64,000 bases of DNA from Pseudalkalibacillus sp051842935 (GTDB lineage: Bacteria; Bacillota; Bacilli; Bacillales; Fictibacillaceae): assembly GCF_051842935.1 (NCBI RefSeq), contig NZ_JBPXRR010000003.1:25473-89472 (forward strand), written 5' to 3'. Made by a program: the position numbers and the translations under genes. Under the pieces are notes generated by a model. The model did not search any database, had not been told where the DNA came from, and was given only the letters and a program-made list of their open reading frames with translations. This document shows positions 50,968 through 59,463 of the stretch, piece after piece; the stretch's first letter is position 1, and each line of letters opens with the position of its first letter.

Positions 50968-51969
50968 TTGAAAAGAGCACTCTCGCTTCTTGTCATTGCA
51001 CTTCTTATTACGGCTTTAGCAGCTTGTGGATCAAAGAGTCAACAGGATGTACTTTCTGACTTGGAAGGTACGATGAAGAAGATGTCAGGTTATAAAGCGG
51101 AAGCAACCATGACGCTGCAAACAGGGGAGCAGCCAATCACCTATGAAATCGAAGTCTGGCACAAGAAACCGAGTTTTTACCGGGTGAGCTTGAAAAATGC
51201 CGAAAAAGATCAGAGCCAGATGATCTTGCGCAACAGCGAAGGCGTTTTTGTTCTGACACCTGCGTTGAACAAAAGCTTCCGTTTCCAAAGCGAATGGCCG
51301 GAAAACAGCAGCCAAGTGTACTTAATGGAATCTCTGGTTAGTGACATACTGAATGATGATGAGCGTAACTTCAAGGCTGGAGAAAAGGGTTACGTGTTCA
51401 ATACGAAAACGAATTACCAGAACAAAAATCTTTACCAGCAGGAAATCACGCTTGATAAGTCGAGCTTGATGCCGAGCAAGGTCAAAGTCATGGATAAAGA
51501 CATGAAAGTGCTGGTGGACGTAAAGTTCAAAAACACGAAAATGAATGCGAAGTTTGATGATGGACAATTTGATATGGAGCGGAACATGGAGGGGGCTCAA
51601 CTGGAAGTGCCGACAATGGCTTCTTCTGAAGAAAAAGCGTTGACGCCGGTATTCCCGAACTACGTTCCAGAAGGTACGGCTTTATTGAACCAGTTGGCCA
51701 ATAACGATGGGGACGAAGTCATTCTGACCTATGCGGGTGATCAGTCGTTTACCATCATCCAAAGACAGGCGGTCGTCACTCCAGCAACGAAAATGCTTAC
51801 GATGGACGAAGGGAACCTCGTTGACCTCGGTTTCGCAGTCGGTGTCTTGAGCGGAAAGACGTTGAGCTGGTCAGTGAATGGAGTCGATTACTACCTGGCT
51901 TCCAACGAATTGACCGAGGAAGACATGGCAGCCATCGCTTCATCGATGATGAGTACGCAAGGCAAATAA
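50968..51969 (+). CDS. ydcC: YdcC-like lipoprotein of the LolA/DUF4367 type
   Basis: 333 aa from the TTG at 50968, 9 nt after AAAGGAG. Lipobox LAAC with lipidated Cys20. The body 'DLEGTMKKMSGYKAEATMTLQTGEQPITYEIEVWHKKPSFYRVSL' is a LolA/LolB-like half-barrel, and the C-terminal part resembles DUF4367. Position between acpS and alr is the same as B. subtilis ydcC. Membrane-anchored outside the cell; role unknown. Confidence 0.85.
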   Translation: MKRALSLLVIALLITALAACGSKSQQDVLSDLEGTMKKMSGYKAEATMTLQTGEQPITYEIEVWHKKPSFYRVSLKNAEKDQSQMILRNSEGVFVLTPALNKSFRFQSEWPENSSQVYLMESLVSDILNDDERNFKAGEKGYVFNTKTNYQNKNLYQQEITLDKSSLMPSKVKVMDKDMKVLVDVKFKNTKMNAKFDDGQFDMERNMEGAQLEVPTMASSEEKALTPVFPNYVPEGTALLNQLANNDGDEVILTYAGDQSFTIIQRQAVVTPATKMLTMDEGNLVDLGFAVGVLSGKTLSWSVNGVDYYLASNELTEEDMAAIASSMMSTQGK

Positions 51970-51978
51970 AAGGTTATA

Positions 51979-52023
51979 AGGCTGGAAGAATAGATACCAC
52001 CATTCTTTTCAGCCTGTTTTTTT
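51979..52023 (+). terminator. terminator after ydcC
   Basis: AGGCTGGAAGAAT pairs with ATTCTTTTCAGCCT, followed by GTTTTTTT. Confidence 0.85.
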
Positions 52024-52037
52024 GAAGTGAAGTGATT

Positions 52038-52146
52038 GGTACCAGGTACCGATTAGGATCTCAACTGGCGCAAGGGTTTTCGGAAGGTGCCTGGCACCGA
52101 TCAGGAATCCAGCTGTATCAAGGGGTCGAAATCGGTGCCAGGCACC
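52038..52146. repeat. GTGCCTGGCAC-type intergenic repeat, copy 4 (three motifs)
   Basis: GGTACCAGGTACC (52038-52050), GGTGCCTGGCACC (52086-52098) and GGTGCCAGGCACC (52134-52146), each 48 bp from the next. It lies between the ydcC terminator and alr. The open frame of alr reads into it, but that part is not coding. Confidence 0.8.
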
Positions 52147-52218
52147 AACAAAGAATTTACCCGCTTGTGGTGGTTCATGTACAATAGAAGGAAACTAGGT
52201 GTAGGAGTCGTTTCGAGC

Positions 52219-53376
52219 ATGCAATTTTACAGAGATACGTGGGTCGAAGTGAATTTGGATTATATCAAAGAAAATTACGTGAATATACAGAACCATCTAC
52301 AAGGCGGAACGAAAGTGATGGCGATTGTGAAGGCGAATGGGTATGGTCACGGTGCACAACAAGTCGCAAAGCACGTAGTTGAGAGTGGAGTCGATTACCT
52401 CGGCGTTGCGCTTCTCGATGAGGCGATTGCGCTGAGAAGCTATGGGATCGAGGTCCCGATCCTGGTTCTAGGATGGGTCGCTCCTGAATATGCTTCTAAA
52501 GCCGCGAGGTATGGAATCACCTTGACTGTATTCCAAAATGAATGGCTACAAGCCCTGGAGGAGACCTCTCAGCCTCTCACACTCCATTTGAAGTTTGATA
52601 CCGGTATGAATCGGCTTGGTATAAATGATGAAAATGAGGCAAAGCTAATCATTAATACAATTAAACAAAATCCGAGTTTGAAGTTAGAAGGGGCTTTTTC
52701 GCATTTTGCGACTGCTGATGAACTAGACTCTGAGCTTGTCAATCAACAAATGAGCCGGTTCTCAAACTACCTTTCTCTGATGAAGAAGGAAGGAATCACT
52801 CCTGAAATCGTCCATTTCGGCAACAGTGCAGGCGCTATCCGTTTTCCGGAATATGAGCAGCAATATGTCCGTGTAGGCATCTCGCTATACGGCCTTTCGC
52901 CATCCGAGGAAATGAAAGAGGTATTGCCGTTTTCTCTGAAACAGGCTTTCTCCTTGCATAGCAGACTGACGCATGTAAAGCAGATTGGTCCTGGCGATAC
53001 GGTCAGCTACGGGGCGACTTACGAAGCGTCTGAAAAAGAGTGGATCGGGACTGTTCCGATCGGCTATGCAGATGGCTGGCCCCGCCGTTATGCCGATAAA
53101 GGCCATGTCCTCGTTGAGGGACATTATTGCAAAATCGTCGGCAGGATTTGTATGGATCAATTGTTGATCAGGCTGCCTTACAAGGTGGATGTAGGTACCA
53201 AAGCCACATTGGTCGGTGAGCAGAAAGGTCTTGAAATCACCGTTGATGACATCGCTATGCAAAACGATACGATCAACTATGAAATACCCTGCTTGATCTC
53301 TTCAAGAGTGCCGAGAATCTACAAAAAAAATAATGTGATCATTGAAACAATGAATCAAATCCTAAATAATTCGTAA
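52219..53376 (+). CDS. alr: alanine racemase
   Basis: 385 aa from the ATG at 52219; a longer in-frame extension is repeat sequence. A PLP enzyme making D-Ala for the wall. The PLP lysine is Lys38 in 'AIVKANGYGHG'; the second catalytic Tyr is in 'DTVSYGATY'; 'RVGISLYGL' and 'RICMDQ' are also typical. Ribosome site TAGGAG is 11 nt upstream, a rather long spacing. Confidence 0.95.
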   Translation: MQFYRDTWVEVNLDYIKENYVNIQNHLQGGTKVMAIVKANGYGHGAQQVAKHVVESGVDYLGVALLDEAIALRSYGIEVPILVLGWVAPEYASKAARYGITLTVFQNEWLQALEETSQPLTLHLKFDTGMNRLGINDENEAKLIINTIKQNPSLKLEGAFSHFATADELDSELVNQQMSRFSNYLSLMKKEGITPEIVHFGNSAGAIRFPEYEQQYVRVGISLYGLSPSEEMKEVLPFSLKQAFSLHSRLTHVKQIGPGDTVSYGATYEASEKEWIGTVPIGYADGWPRRYADKGHVLVEGHYCKIVGRICMDQLLIRLPYKVDVGTKATLVGEQKGLEITVDDIAMQNDTINYEIPCLISSRVPRIYKKNNVIIETMNQILNNS

Positions 53377-53518
53377 TTTATTAAAGGAATTCGGCATAAT
53401 TTGGCGAATGGATTATACGGAGATGCCTCAAGATGGCTTTGCAATAATGGGTTTCTAATGGTACTATTAATAAGGGATTTTCAGAGAGATCGAAGCAGTT
53501 AGCTGGAGGTGGATTTTT

Positions 53519-53797
53519 GTGTCTGATTTGCACAAAAAGCGAATCGTAATAAGCTTACCGGAGCAACTGATAAAAGAGGTGGACGGAGCGATTATGAACG
53601 AGAACTTGAATAGAAGCGAGTTTATTCATCAAGCAACCGAAATGTATCTGCGAGAACGGGAAAGTCGCCATATCCGTGAATCCATGCGTCAAGGATATAT
53701 GGAAATGGCCAAAATCAACTTGAACATTGCATCAGAAGCCTTTCTTGCCGAGGAGGAAGCTGATCTAACTTTGGACCGCTTAGTAAGCGGGGTGTAA
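53519..53797 (+). CDS. ndoAI: antitoxin EndoAI (MazE-like)
   Basis: 92 aa with GTG start after GGAGGTGG. Ribbon-helix-helix N terminus ('KKRIVISLPEQLIKEVDGAIMNENLNRSEFIHQATEMYLRERE') and a C-terminal toxin-wrapping tail. Pairs with the MazF toxin 4 bp downstream; position after alr is the same as in B. subtilis. Confidence 0.95.
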   Translation: MSDLHKKRIVISLPEQLIKEVDGAIMNENLNRSEFIHQATEMYLRERESRHIRESMRQGYMEMAKINLNIASEAFLAEEEADLTLDRLVSGV

Positions 53798-53801
53798 TGA
53801 T

Positions 53802-54152
53802 TTGATAGTAAAGCGTGGCGACGTTTACTTTGCAGATCTTTCTCCAGTAGTAGGGTCGGAGCAAGGAGGTATCCGGCCGGTATTGATCATACAGAATGAT
53901 ATCGGTAACCGGTTTAGTCCAACAGTGATCGTCGCGGCCATTACAGCCCAGATACAGAAGGCTAAACTACCTACTCATGTTGAAATCAGTGCTAAAAAAT
54001 ACAAATTCGAACGAGATTCAGTTATTTTACTTGAACAAATTCGAACCATCGATAAGCAACGATTAACAGATAAAATCACACATTTAGATGACGAAATGAT
54101 GAAGAAAGTTGATGACGCTCTACAAATCAGCTTAGGGCTCATTGATTTTTAA
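53802..54152 (+). CDS. ndoA: endoribonuclease toxin EndoA (MazF)
   Basis: 116 aa with TTG start. A PemK/MazF fold: 'MIVKRGDVYFADLSPVVGSEQGGIRPVLIIQNDIGNRFSPTVIVAAIT', with the conserved Arg and Thr residues used for RNA cleavage at UACAU-type sites in B. subtilis. Nearly the same as EndoA throughout; apparently intact. Confidence 0.96.
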   Translation: MIVKRGDVYFADLSPVVGSEQGGIRPVLIIQNDIGNRFSPTVIVAAITAQIQKAKLPTHVEISAKKYKFERDSVILLEQIRTIDKQRLTDKITHLDDEMMKKVDDALQISLGLIDF

Positions 54153-54170
54153 CATTTTTTAAAGGGTACG

Positions 54171-54198
54171 GAGCTGCTGAAATAAGCGGCTTTTTTTG
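54171..54198 (+). terminator. terminator of the ndoAI-ndoA operon
   Basis: Stem AGCTGCT / AGCGGCT (G-T pair) followed by TTTTTTT. Confidence 0.8.
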
Positions 54199-54373
54199 TT
54201 GTTTAAAAAATTCTCGGAGTGCAGAATGTTTTATGTAGTAAAAAAGATCTGATTAGGAACAAATTTGTTAAAAATGGACTTCGATGTACTCATTTTTACC
54301 CCGCATTTCGATTATTTAAACGACGGATGCATTCTTGTTGAAATGTTAAATTGTGGCTCTAAGACCAAAACCG

Positions 54374-54402
54374 TTGAAAGATTTGGATAATAATGAAATA
54401 AT
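54374..54402 (+). promoter_or_regulatory. sigma-A-like promoter of rsbR
   Basis: TTGAAA (54374-54379), 17 bp, AATAAT (54397-54402), ahead of rsbR. The rest of the gap 54199-54441 shows nothing else I recognise. Confidence 0.5.
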
Positions 54403-54441
54403 ATTTTTATGTATGACTATCGAACGAACGGAGGCATAGGG

Positions 54442-55266
54442 ATGAACTCAAACGTATATGAAGTTATGGAACAGAATCGTTCTTCTATTGAAGACGCATG
54501 GCAAAATCAAATGTTGAACTTCAGAGAGGACGAGCGTGAACTAACAACAGTTACTAAAGAGGTATTCCTGAATTCGAATACTGAATTTATAAATAGCTTG
54601 ATGAAACACGTTGTTGAACAACGTGATGAAATTGGATCAGACCTTCAAGATTTTTTTGAAAGGACAGTCCAGATTGGATGGCCGCTCAGTTATGTGACGA
54701 AAGGTCTCCAAGTATTCAGACGCATTGGATTGAAGACGATCATCAGCGAGAAAGAAGACATTGATTATGTCATGGATACGTTTGAGGAATTCGATCAATC
54801 GATTGATAATCTGTTTGAGTCGATCGTCTCCTTTTCTACCCAAAATTGGCGCAACACTGTGTCGGTACAGAAGAAGGCATTGCTTGAGTTATCTGCACCA
54901 TTGATTCCGGTGTTTGAACATATCAGTGTGATGCCATTGATTGGAACGATTGATACAGAAAGAGCGAAATTAATCATGGAAAACCTGTTGGACGGTGTAA
55001 TTGAAAACCGTTCCCAGGTTGTATTGATTGACATAACGGGTGTGCCTGTTGTAGATACAATGGTTGCCCATCATATCATCCAAGCGGCAGAAGCAGTACG
55101 TCTGATCGGTTCGAAATGCATCTTGGTAGGGATTCGTCCTGAGATTGCACAGACGATCGTGAACCTAGGGATTGATCTAAGTGATTTCCCAACAAGAAGC
55201 ACTTTGCTTAAAGGCGTGGAATCCGCTTTAGAAATTACGAATAAAAAAATTGAATCCTTATCCTAG
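54442..55266 (+). CDS. rsbR: stressosome scaffold/sensor RsbR
   Basis: 274 aa from the ATG at 54442 (GGAGG site). Non-haem globin-like N-terminal domain (1-135), a linker helix and C-terminal STAS domain. The RsbT phosphorylation sites of B. subtilis RsbRA correspond to Thr172 (GTIDT) and Thr206 (VVDT). It forms the stressosome with RsbS and RsbT, which receive physical stress signals for sigma-B. Confidence 0.93.
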   Translation: MNSNVYEVMEQNRSSIEDAWQNQMLNFREDERELTTVTKEVFLNSNTEFINSLMKHVVEQRDEIGSDLQDFFERTVQIGWPLSYVTKGLQVFRRIGLKTIISEKEDIDYVMDTFEEFDQSIDNLFESIVSFSTQNWRNTVSVQKKALLELSAPLIPVFEHISVMPLIGTIDTERAKLIMENLLDGVIENRSQVVLIDITGVPVVDTMVAHHIIQAAEAVRLIGSKCILVGIRPEIAQTIVNLGIDLSDFPTRSTLLKGVESALEITNKKIESLS

Positions 55267-55277
55267 GAGGGCTACGG

Positions 55278-55634
55278 ATGAGAGTACCAATTCTTAAATT
55301 ACATGAATATCTATTGATTTCCATTCAAGTAGAGCTTGATGATAAGACGGCGCTTCAATTCCAAGAGGACCTGCTTGGAAAAATCCATGATACCGGAGCA
55401 AAAGGGATCGTCATCGATCTTACTTCTGTGGATATGGTTGATTCTTTTATCGCAAAGGTATTAGGTGATGTCGTGAAGATGTCAAACTTAATGGGTGCGA
55501 AAGTGGTTTTAACGGGAATCCAGCCACCGGTTGCGATTACGTTGATCGATTTAGGCATTAATATGAGAGATGTGCCGACTGCTTTAGATTTAGAACAAGG
55601 GTTAGATAAACTTCGACTGGATTTGGAGGGATGA
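55278..55634 (+). CDS. rsbS: stressosome STAS protein RsbS
   Basis: 118 aa, a single STAS domain. The phospho-acceptor Ser is Ser56 in 'SVDMVDSFIAKVLGD'. Scaffold partner of RsbR; holds RsbT until phosphorylated. Ribosome site AGGAGG, 12 bp after rsbR. Confidence 0.95.
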   Translation: MRVPILKLHEYLLISIQVELDDKTALQFQEDLLGKIHDTGAKGIVIDLTSVDMVDSFIAKVLGDVVKMSNLMGAKVVLTGIQPPVAITLIDLGINMRDVPTALDLEQGLDKLRLDLEG

Positions 55635-55636
55635 AC

Positions 55637-56038
55637 ATGACCGTCCAATCCTGTGTAGATGTCCGGAATGAATGGGATATTGTCAGCGCACGACAACTAG
55701 GGAGAGACTTGGCGAGAGAGTTAGGTTTTTCAAGTGTAGATCAAGCAAGAATCACGACAGCGATATCCGAACTTGCCCGAAATATATATCTATATGCAGG
55801 GAACGGAAGAATTTGCATTGAACCTATTGAAGAGGGGAACCGCAGAGGGTTGCGCATCAGTGCAAATGATACAGGTCCGGGAATACAGGATATCCGCAAA
55901 GTGATGGAAGATGGATATACAACATCAGGTGGACTAGGAGCAGGTCTGCCGGGTGTCAAACGACTCATGGATGAGTTTGCGATACAATCTACAGTGAATG
56001 TAGGGACTGAGATATCGATTACGAAATGGCTCCGTTAG
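55637..56038 (+). CDS. rsbT: serine/threonine kinase RsbT
   Basis: 133 aa from the second ATG at 55637, chosen because GGAGG is 7 nt upstream and because this gives the B. subtilis length; an ATG at 55631 is too near the site. GHKL kinase with 'ISELARNIYLYA' (N box), 'NDTGPGI' (G1) and 'GLGAGLPGVKRLMDEF' (G2). Phosphorylates RsbS/RsbR, then activates RsbU. Confidence 0.94.
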   Translation: MTVQSCVDVRNEWDIVSARQLGRDLARELGFSSVDQARITTAISELARNIYLYAGNGRICIEPIEEGNRRGLRISANDTGPGIQDIRKVMEDGYTTSGGLGAGLPGVKRLMDEFAIQSTVNVGTEISITKWLR

Positions 56039-56049
56039 GAGGATAAAGC

Positions 56050-57063
56050 ATGTTGGGGGATAAGGGAATCCTAGTAGAGCGATATGAACAATTCTTATCT
56101 GCTTACCTAAGTGGAAGAACAGAACAAGCATTATATAAAGCACAGCAGTTCAGTCGAAAGATGATTGAGCAGAACATCTCCCCTGAAGAGGTTATCAATA
56201 TACACTATACTGTCTTAGAGTCTTTGAATGGGGATATTCCCGAACAGGTTAGGGATTCTTTTGACTTCTTGATTGAAGTGATGATGGGCTATGGTATGGC
56301 CTACAGGGAGCACCAGATTTTAAGGGATAAACAGATGGCACTTGAGTCTGAAATCGAGGTTGCTGCGAGTATGCAACAAACCTTGCTTCAAGGAGATATT
56401 CCGGATATAGATGGTCTTGAAATTGGCGTCATCAGTAAAGCTGCTAAGAAGATGAGCGGAGATTACTATCACTTTGTCCAAAATGGCCAGGAATCGATCA
56501 GTGTTGCAGTTGCAGATGTCATTGGTAAAGGTGTACCTGCTGCTCTCTGTATGTCCATGATCAAATACGCGATGGATAGTTTACCGGAGCAGCAGAACAA
56601 CCCGAGCTACGTCCTGGAGAATTTGAACAGAGTTGTGGAGCAGAACGTGGACCCGACGATGTTCATCACGATGTTCTATGGTCACTATAATGCAGAGCAC
56701 CATCGCTTTTTTTATGCAGGTGCCGGTCATGAGCCAGGGTTTTATTACAATGCAAAGACCAATGACTTCGAGGAGTTCATGGCGAAAGGTCTTGTGTTAG
56801 GCGTTTCTAGATCGACAAAATATATGCAATATGAGAAGACGGTCGAGATCGGTGACATGATCGTCTTATTATCTGATGGCGTGACAGAGTGTCGGACAAG
56901 CAGTGGCTTCATCTCGAGGGAAGAAGTAATTTCATTAATTCGATCATACATGCATTTATCACCACAAGAAATCGTGGACAATGTTTATTCCGACCTGGAG
57001 GAATTACAGGAATTTGAATTGAGGGATGATTTTACCTTGATTATTTTGAAAAGGTCGGTTTAA
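56050..57063 (+). CDS. rsbU: PP2C phosphatase RsbU
   Basis: 337 aa. N-terminal four-helix RsbT-binding domain (1-85) and a PPM phosphatase domain (about 120-335) with 'GDYYHF...VADVIGKGVPAAL' and 'LLSDGVTECR'. Dephosphorylates RsbV when RsbT binds. Its TAA stop is part of the -35 of a sigma-B promoter. Confidence 0.94.
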   Translation: MLGDKGILVERYEQFLSAYLSGRTEQALYKAQQFSRKMIEQNISPEEVINIHYTVLESLNGDIPEQVRDSFDFLIEVMMGYGMAYREHQILRDKQMALESEIEVAASMQQTLLQGDIPDIDGLEIGVISKAAKKMSGDYYHFVQNGQESISVAVADVIGKGVPAALCMSMIKYAMDSLPEQQNNPSYVLENLNRVVEQNVDPTMFITMFYGHYNAEHHRFFYAGAGHEPGFYYNAKTNDFEEFMAKGLVLGVSRSTKYMQYEKTVEIGDMIVLLSDGVTECRTSSGFISREEVISLIRSYMHLSPQEIVDNVYSDLEELQEFELRDDFTLIILKRSV

Positions 57064-57083
57064 GGTTGTTCCGGAAGTGGTAT
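57058..57083 (+). promoter_or_regulatory. sigma-B promoter of rsbVW-sigB-rsbX
   Basis: GTTTAA (57058-57063), 14 bp, TGGTAT (57078-57083), one mismatch from the sigma-B consensus GTTTAA-N12/14-GGGTAT. Same place as the autoregulatory promoter of the B. subtilis operon. Confidence 0.8.
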
Positions 57084-57124
57084 GGATATAATAATGCATG
57101 CCTATATACCAAGGGGGAAGAACA

Positions 57125-57460
57125 ATGAACTTACAAATTCAAAAGGAAGAAACGCAACAACATACAGAAAAATTGATCTTGAACGGAGAAGTGGATGCTT
57201 ATACTGCTCCGAAACTGAAAGAAACATTAATCCAATCCACTCAAAAGGAAGGACACGAAATCATCGTCAACTTGAGTGGAGTGCAATATATGGACAGTAC
57301 AGGGCTAGGCGTTTTCGTTGGAGCTTTGAAATCCTCTCAGCAGCACGGCAGTAAATTGACGTTGACCGGTATGACTGAACGCGTACAACGCCTGTTTGAA
57401 ATTACTGGATTGACAGATGTCATGAACATTGAACCTACAGCAGAGGGGGAGGCGCGATGA
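57125..57460 (+). CDS. rsbV: anti-sigma factor antagonist RsbV
   Basis: 111 aa from the ATG at 57125 (AAGGGGGAAG site). STAS domain with the RsbW-phosphorylated Ser58 in 'VQYMDSTGLGVFVG'. Unphosphorylated RsbV binds RsbW and frees sigma-B. Overlaps rsbW by 4 nt. Confidence 0.96.
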   Translation: MNLQIQKEETQQHTEKLILNGEVDAYTAPKLKETLIQSTQKEGHEIIVNLSGVQYMDSTGLGVFVGALKSSQQHGSKLTLTGMTERVQRLFEITGLTDVMNIEPTAEGEAR

Positions 57461-57930
57461 GCGATCTAATCGAAATGACGATTCCAGCGAAGCCTGATTT
57501 TGTCGGTGTTGCCCGCTTGACAGTTTCAGGTATCGCTAGTCGTATGGGATATACGTTTGATGAAATAGAAGATATCAAGATTGCGGTATCAGAAGCGATT
57601 ACGAATGCGGTCAATCATGCATATGGTTCTTCTGATGAAGGTAAGATTCGTCTATCTTATGGTATGTTCGAAGATAAACTCGAAATCACTGTTATGGATA
57701 AAGGTAAGAGCTTCGATGTCAACAAGATCAAGCAAACGACCGGACCCGTCAATGGAAAACCAGTTGAGCAAATCAACGAAGGAGGGTTGGGGCTTTTCTT
57801 GATTGAAACGCTAATGGATAAAGTAGATATTAGCGATGACGCTGGAGTTGTAGTTATGATGACGAAATACCTGAACAGAGATGGGGTGGATGCAAGTGTC
57901 GACCAATACAAGCCAGCCCCGTCACAATAA
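57457..57930 (+). CDS. rsbW: anti-sigma B factor/serine kinase RsbW
   Basis: 157 aa. GHKL kinase with N box 'VSEAITNAVNHAYG' and 'VMDKGKSFD' / 'EGGLGLFLIETLMDKV'. Binds and inhibits sigma-B, and phosphorylates RsbV. Overlaps the start of sigB by 35 nt. Confidence 0.96.
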   Translation: MSDLIEMTIPAKPDFVGVARLTVSGIASRMGYTFDEIEDIKIAVSEAITNAVNHAYGSSDEGKIRLSYGMFEDKLEITVMDKGKSFDVNKIKQTTGPVNGKPVEQINEGGLGLFLIETLMDKVDISDDAGVVVMMTKYLNRDGVDASVDQYKPAPSQ

Positions 57931-58690
57931 AGACCACATCTATGAATTATTAGAACAATTACGAGAAGATCCTGAAAATCAAGAAGTCCAAACGATTCTG
58001 GTAGAGCATTATCAGGACCTGGTACATTCACTTGCTCGTAAATTTTCGAAGGGGAAAAGCATCCACGATGACTTAGTGCAAGTTGGCATGATTGGTCTAC
58101 TGGCTGCTTTTCGACGTTATGACCCTGATTTCGGAAGAAGTTTCGAGTCGTTTGCCGTACCGACAATCATCGGTGAAATCAAGCGATTCATCCGTGATAA
58201 GACTTGGAGCGTCCATGTTCCGAGAAGAATAAAAGAACTGAGCCCTAGGATCAAAAGAGCAGTTGAAGAGCTGACAAATGAACTGCAACGCTCGCCGAAG
58301 GTAGCCGAAATCGCAGAATATCTAGATTCTTCAGAGGAAGAAGTCCTTGAAACGATGGAGATGGGCAAGAGTTATCAAGCTTTATCAGTCGATAGCTCAA
58401 TCGAGGCTGATCAAGAAGGAAGCACCGTAACCTTGTTGGATCTGGTAGGAAGTACAGAAAGCGGATACGAGCAAACGGATCAACGAATGCTTTTACAAAA
58501 AGCTTTCGGTGTACTCTCAGAACGAGAACAAGAAATTCTCCAATGTACGTACTTTGAGAATTTAAGCCAGAAAGAGACAGGTAAAAGACTGAACATTTCT
58601 CAAATGCACGTATCGAGGCTTCAGCGTAGAGCGCTTGAAAAATTAAAAGATGCGATTCGCGTCGATTCTTCGGAGGCTTTAAATGATTGA
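57896..58690 (+). CDS. sigB: general stress sigma factor sigma-B
   Basis: 264 aa from the GTG at 57896, 6 nt after GGGGTGG; upstream in-frame ATGs sit on the ribosome site. Sigma regions 2 to 4 closely match B. subtilis SigB ('GMIGLLAAFRRYDPDFGRSFESFAVPTIIGEIKRF', 'WSVHVPRRIKEL', 'SQMHVSRLQRRALEKL'). Controls the general stress regulon. Confidence 0.96.
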   Translation: MSTNTSQPRHNKDHIYELLEQLREDPENQEVQTILVEHYQDLVHSLARKFSKGKSIHDDLVQVGMIGLLAAFRRYDPDFGRSFESFAVPTIIGEIKRFIRDKTWSVHVPRRIKELSPRIKRAVEELTNELQRSPKVAEIAEYLDSSEEEVLETMEMGKSYQALSVDSSIEADQEGSTVTLLDLVGSTESGYEQTDQRMLLQKAFGVLSEREQEILQCTYFENLSQKETGKRLNISQMHVSRLQRRALEKLKDAIRVDSSEALND

Positions 58691-59288
58691 GGAGCAATCA
58701 GTACATCAAAGAATCGATCTTAGTACATTTCAAAGATCGAAAATAGAGGGACAGTGCAATGGAGACAGCTACTTCACGAAAGAAACGGAGGATTACTTCG
58801 TTTGTCTCGTGGCTGATGGTCTCGGCAGTGGTCAAGCTGCGCACGATGCATCGACCAAAGCCGTCCAGGTTGTGGAAGAACACCACGAGCAGGACGTAGA
58901 AACGTTGATACAACTGTGCAATGATGCTCTGTCGCAATCGCGGGGTGCTGTACTCACCTTATTCAAAGTCCATTTCAATGAAAAGGTCTTAGAATATTGT
59001 GGCATTGGAAATATCCGATTGGTCATTGGGTTACCATCAGGAAAGCTGGTCCATGCGATCCCTAAATCAGGATTCCTTTCTGGTAAGCCGACGAAATTTG
59101 ATGTGAGACGGATTGAATATCCAGAAGGCTCGATGTTCATCGCTTATTCCGATGGCGTTGATTTGAGCTCTCCTGATAAGCGGAATGTCATGCGCGCTCG
59201 AAGCCCGAAAATTGCTGCTAGCTATTTGAAGCAAAAATGTATGGAAACCGTAGACGATATGACATGTGTCATTGGTAAACTGACGTAA
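58683..59288 (+). CDS. rsbX: PP2C phosphatase RsbX
   Basis: 201 aa, overlapping sigB by 8 nt. PPM phosphatase core with 'VCLVADGLGSGQAAHDAS' and 'FIAYSDGVDLS'. It dephosphorylates RsbS and RsbR to reset the stressosome. Last gene of the module, followed by a terminator. Confidence 0.94.
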   Translation: MIEEQSVHQRIDLSTFQRSKIEGQCNGDSYFTKETEDYFVCLVADGLGSGQAAHDASTKAVQVVEEHHEQDVETLIQLCNDALSQSRGAVLTLFKVHFNEKVLEYCGIGNIRLVIGLPSGKLVHAIPKSGFLSGKPTKFDVRRIEYPEGSMFIAYSDGVDLSSPDKRNVMRARSPKIAASYLKQKCMETVDDMTCVIGKLT

Positions 59289-59322
59289 AGAGTTTTCTCA
59301 TCGTAAGGGAAGGCTCTTTTTT
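59287..59322 (+). terminator. terminator of the sigB operon
   Basis: AAAGAG.TTTC pairs with GGAA.GCTCTTT, then T-run. Confidence 0.75.
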
Positions 59323-59463
59323 TGTGCTTTAAAAAAGGCAACTTAGTTATGGTACACTTGAGATTACACAGCGCTTGAGGGTATCTAGCGAGTAAGTCAT
59401 GAGCATCGCTTTGCCTTTGGCTCAACCTAAGATTTCTTGAACAGTGAATGAGGAGGAACAAGA

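Noticed and set aside
52087..52218. 44-residue extension of alanine racemase
   Set aside because: It is translated from the intergenic palindromic repeat; the homology begins at 52219.
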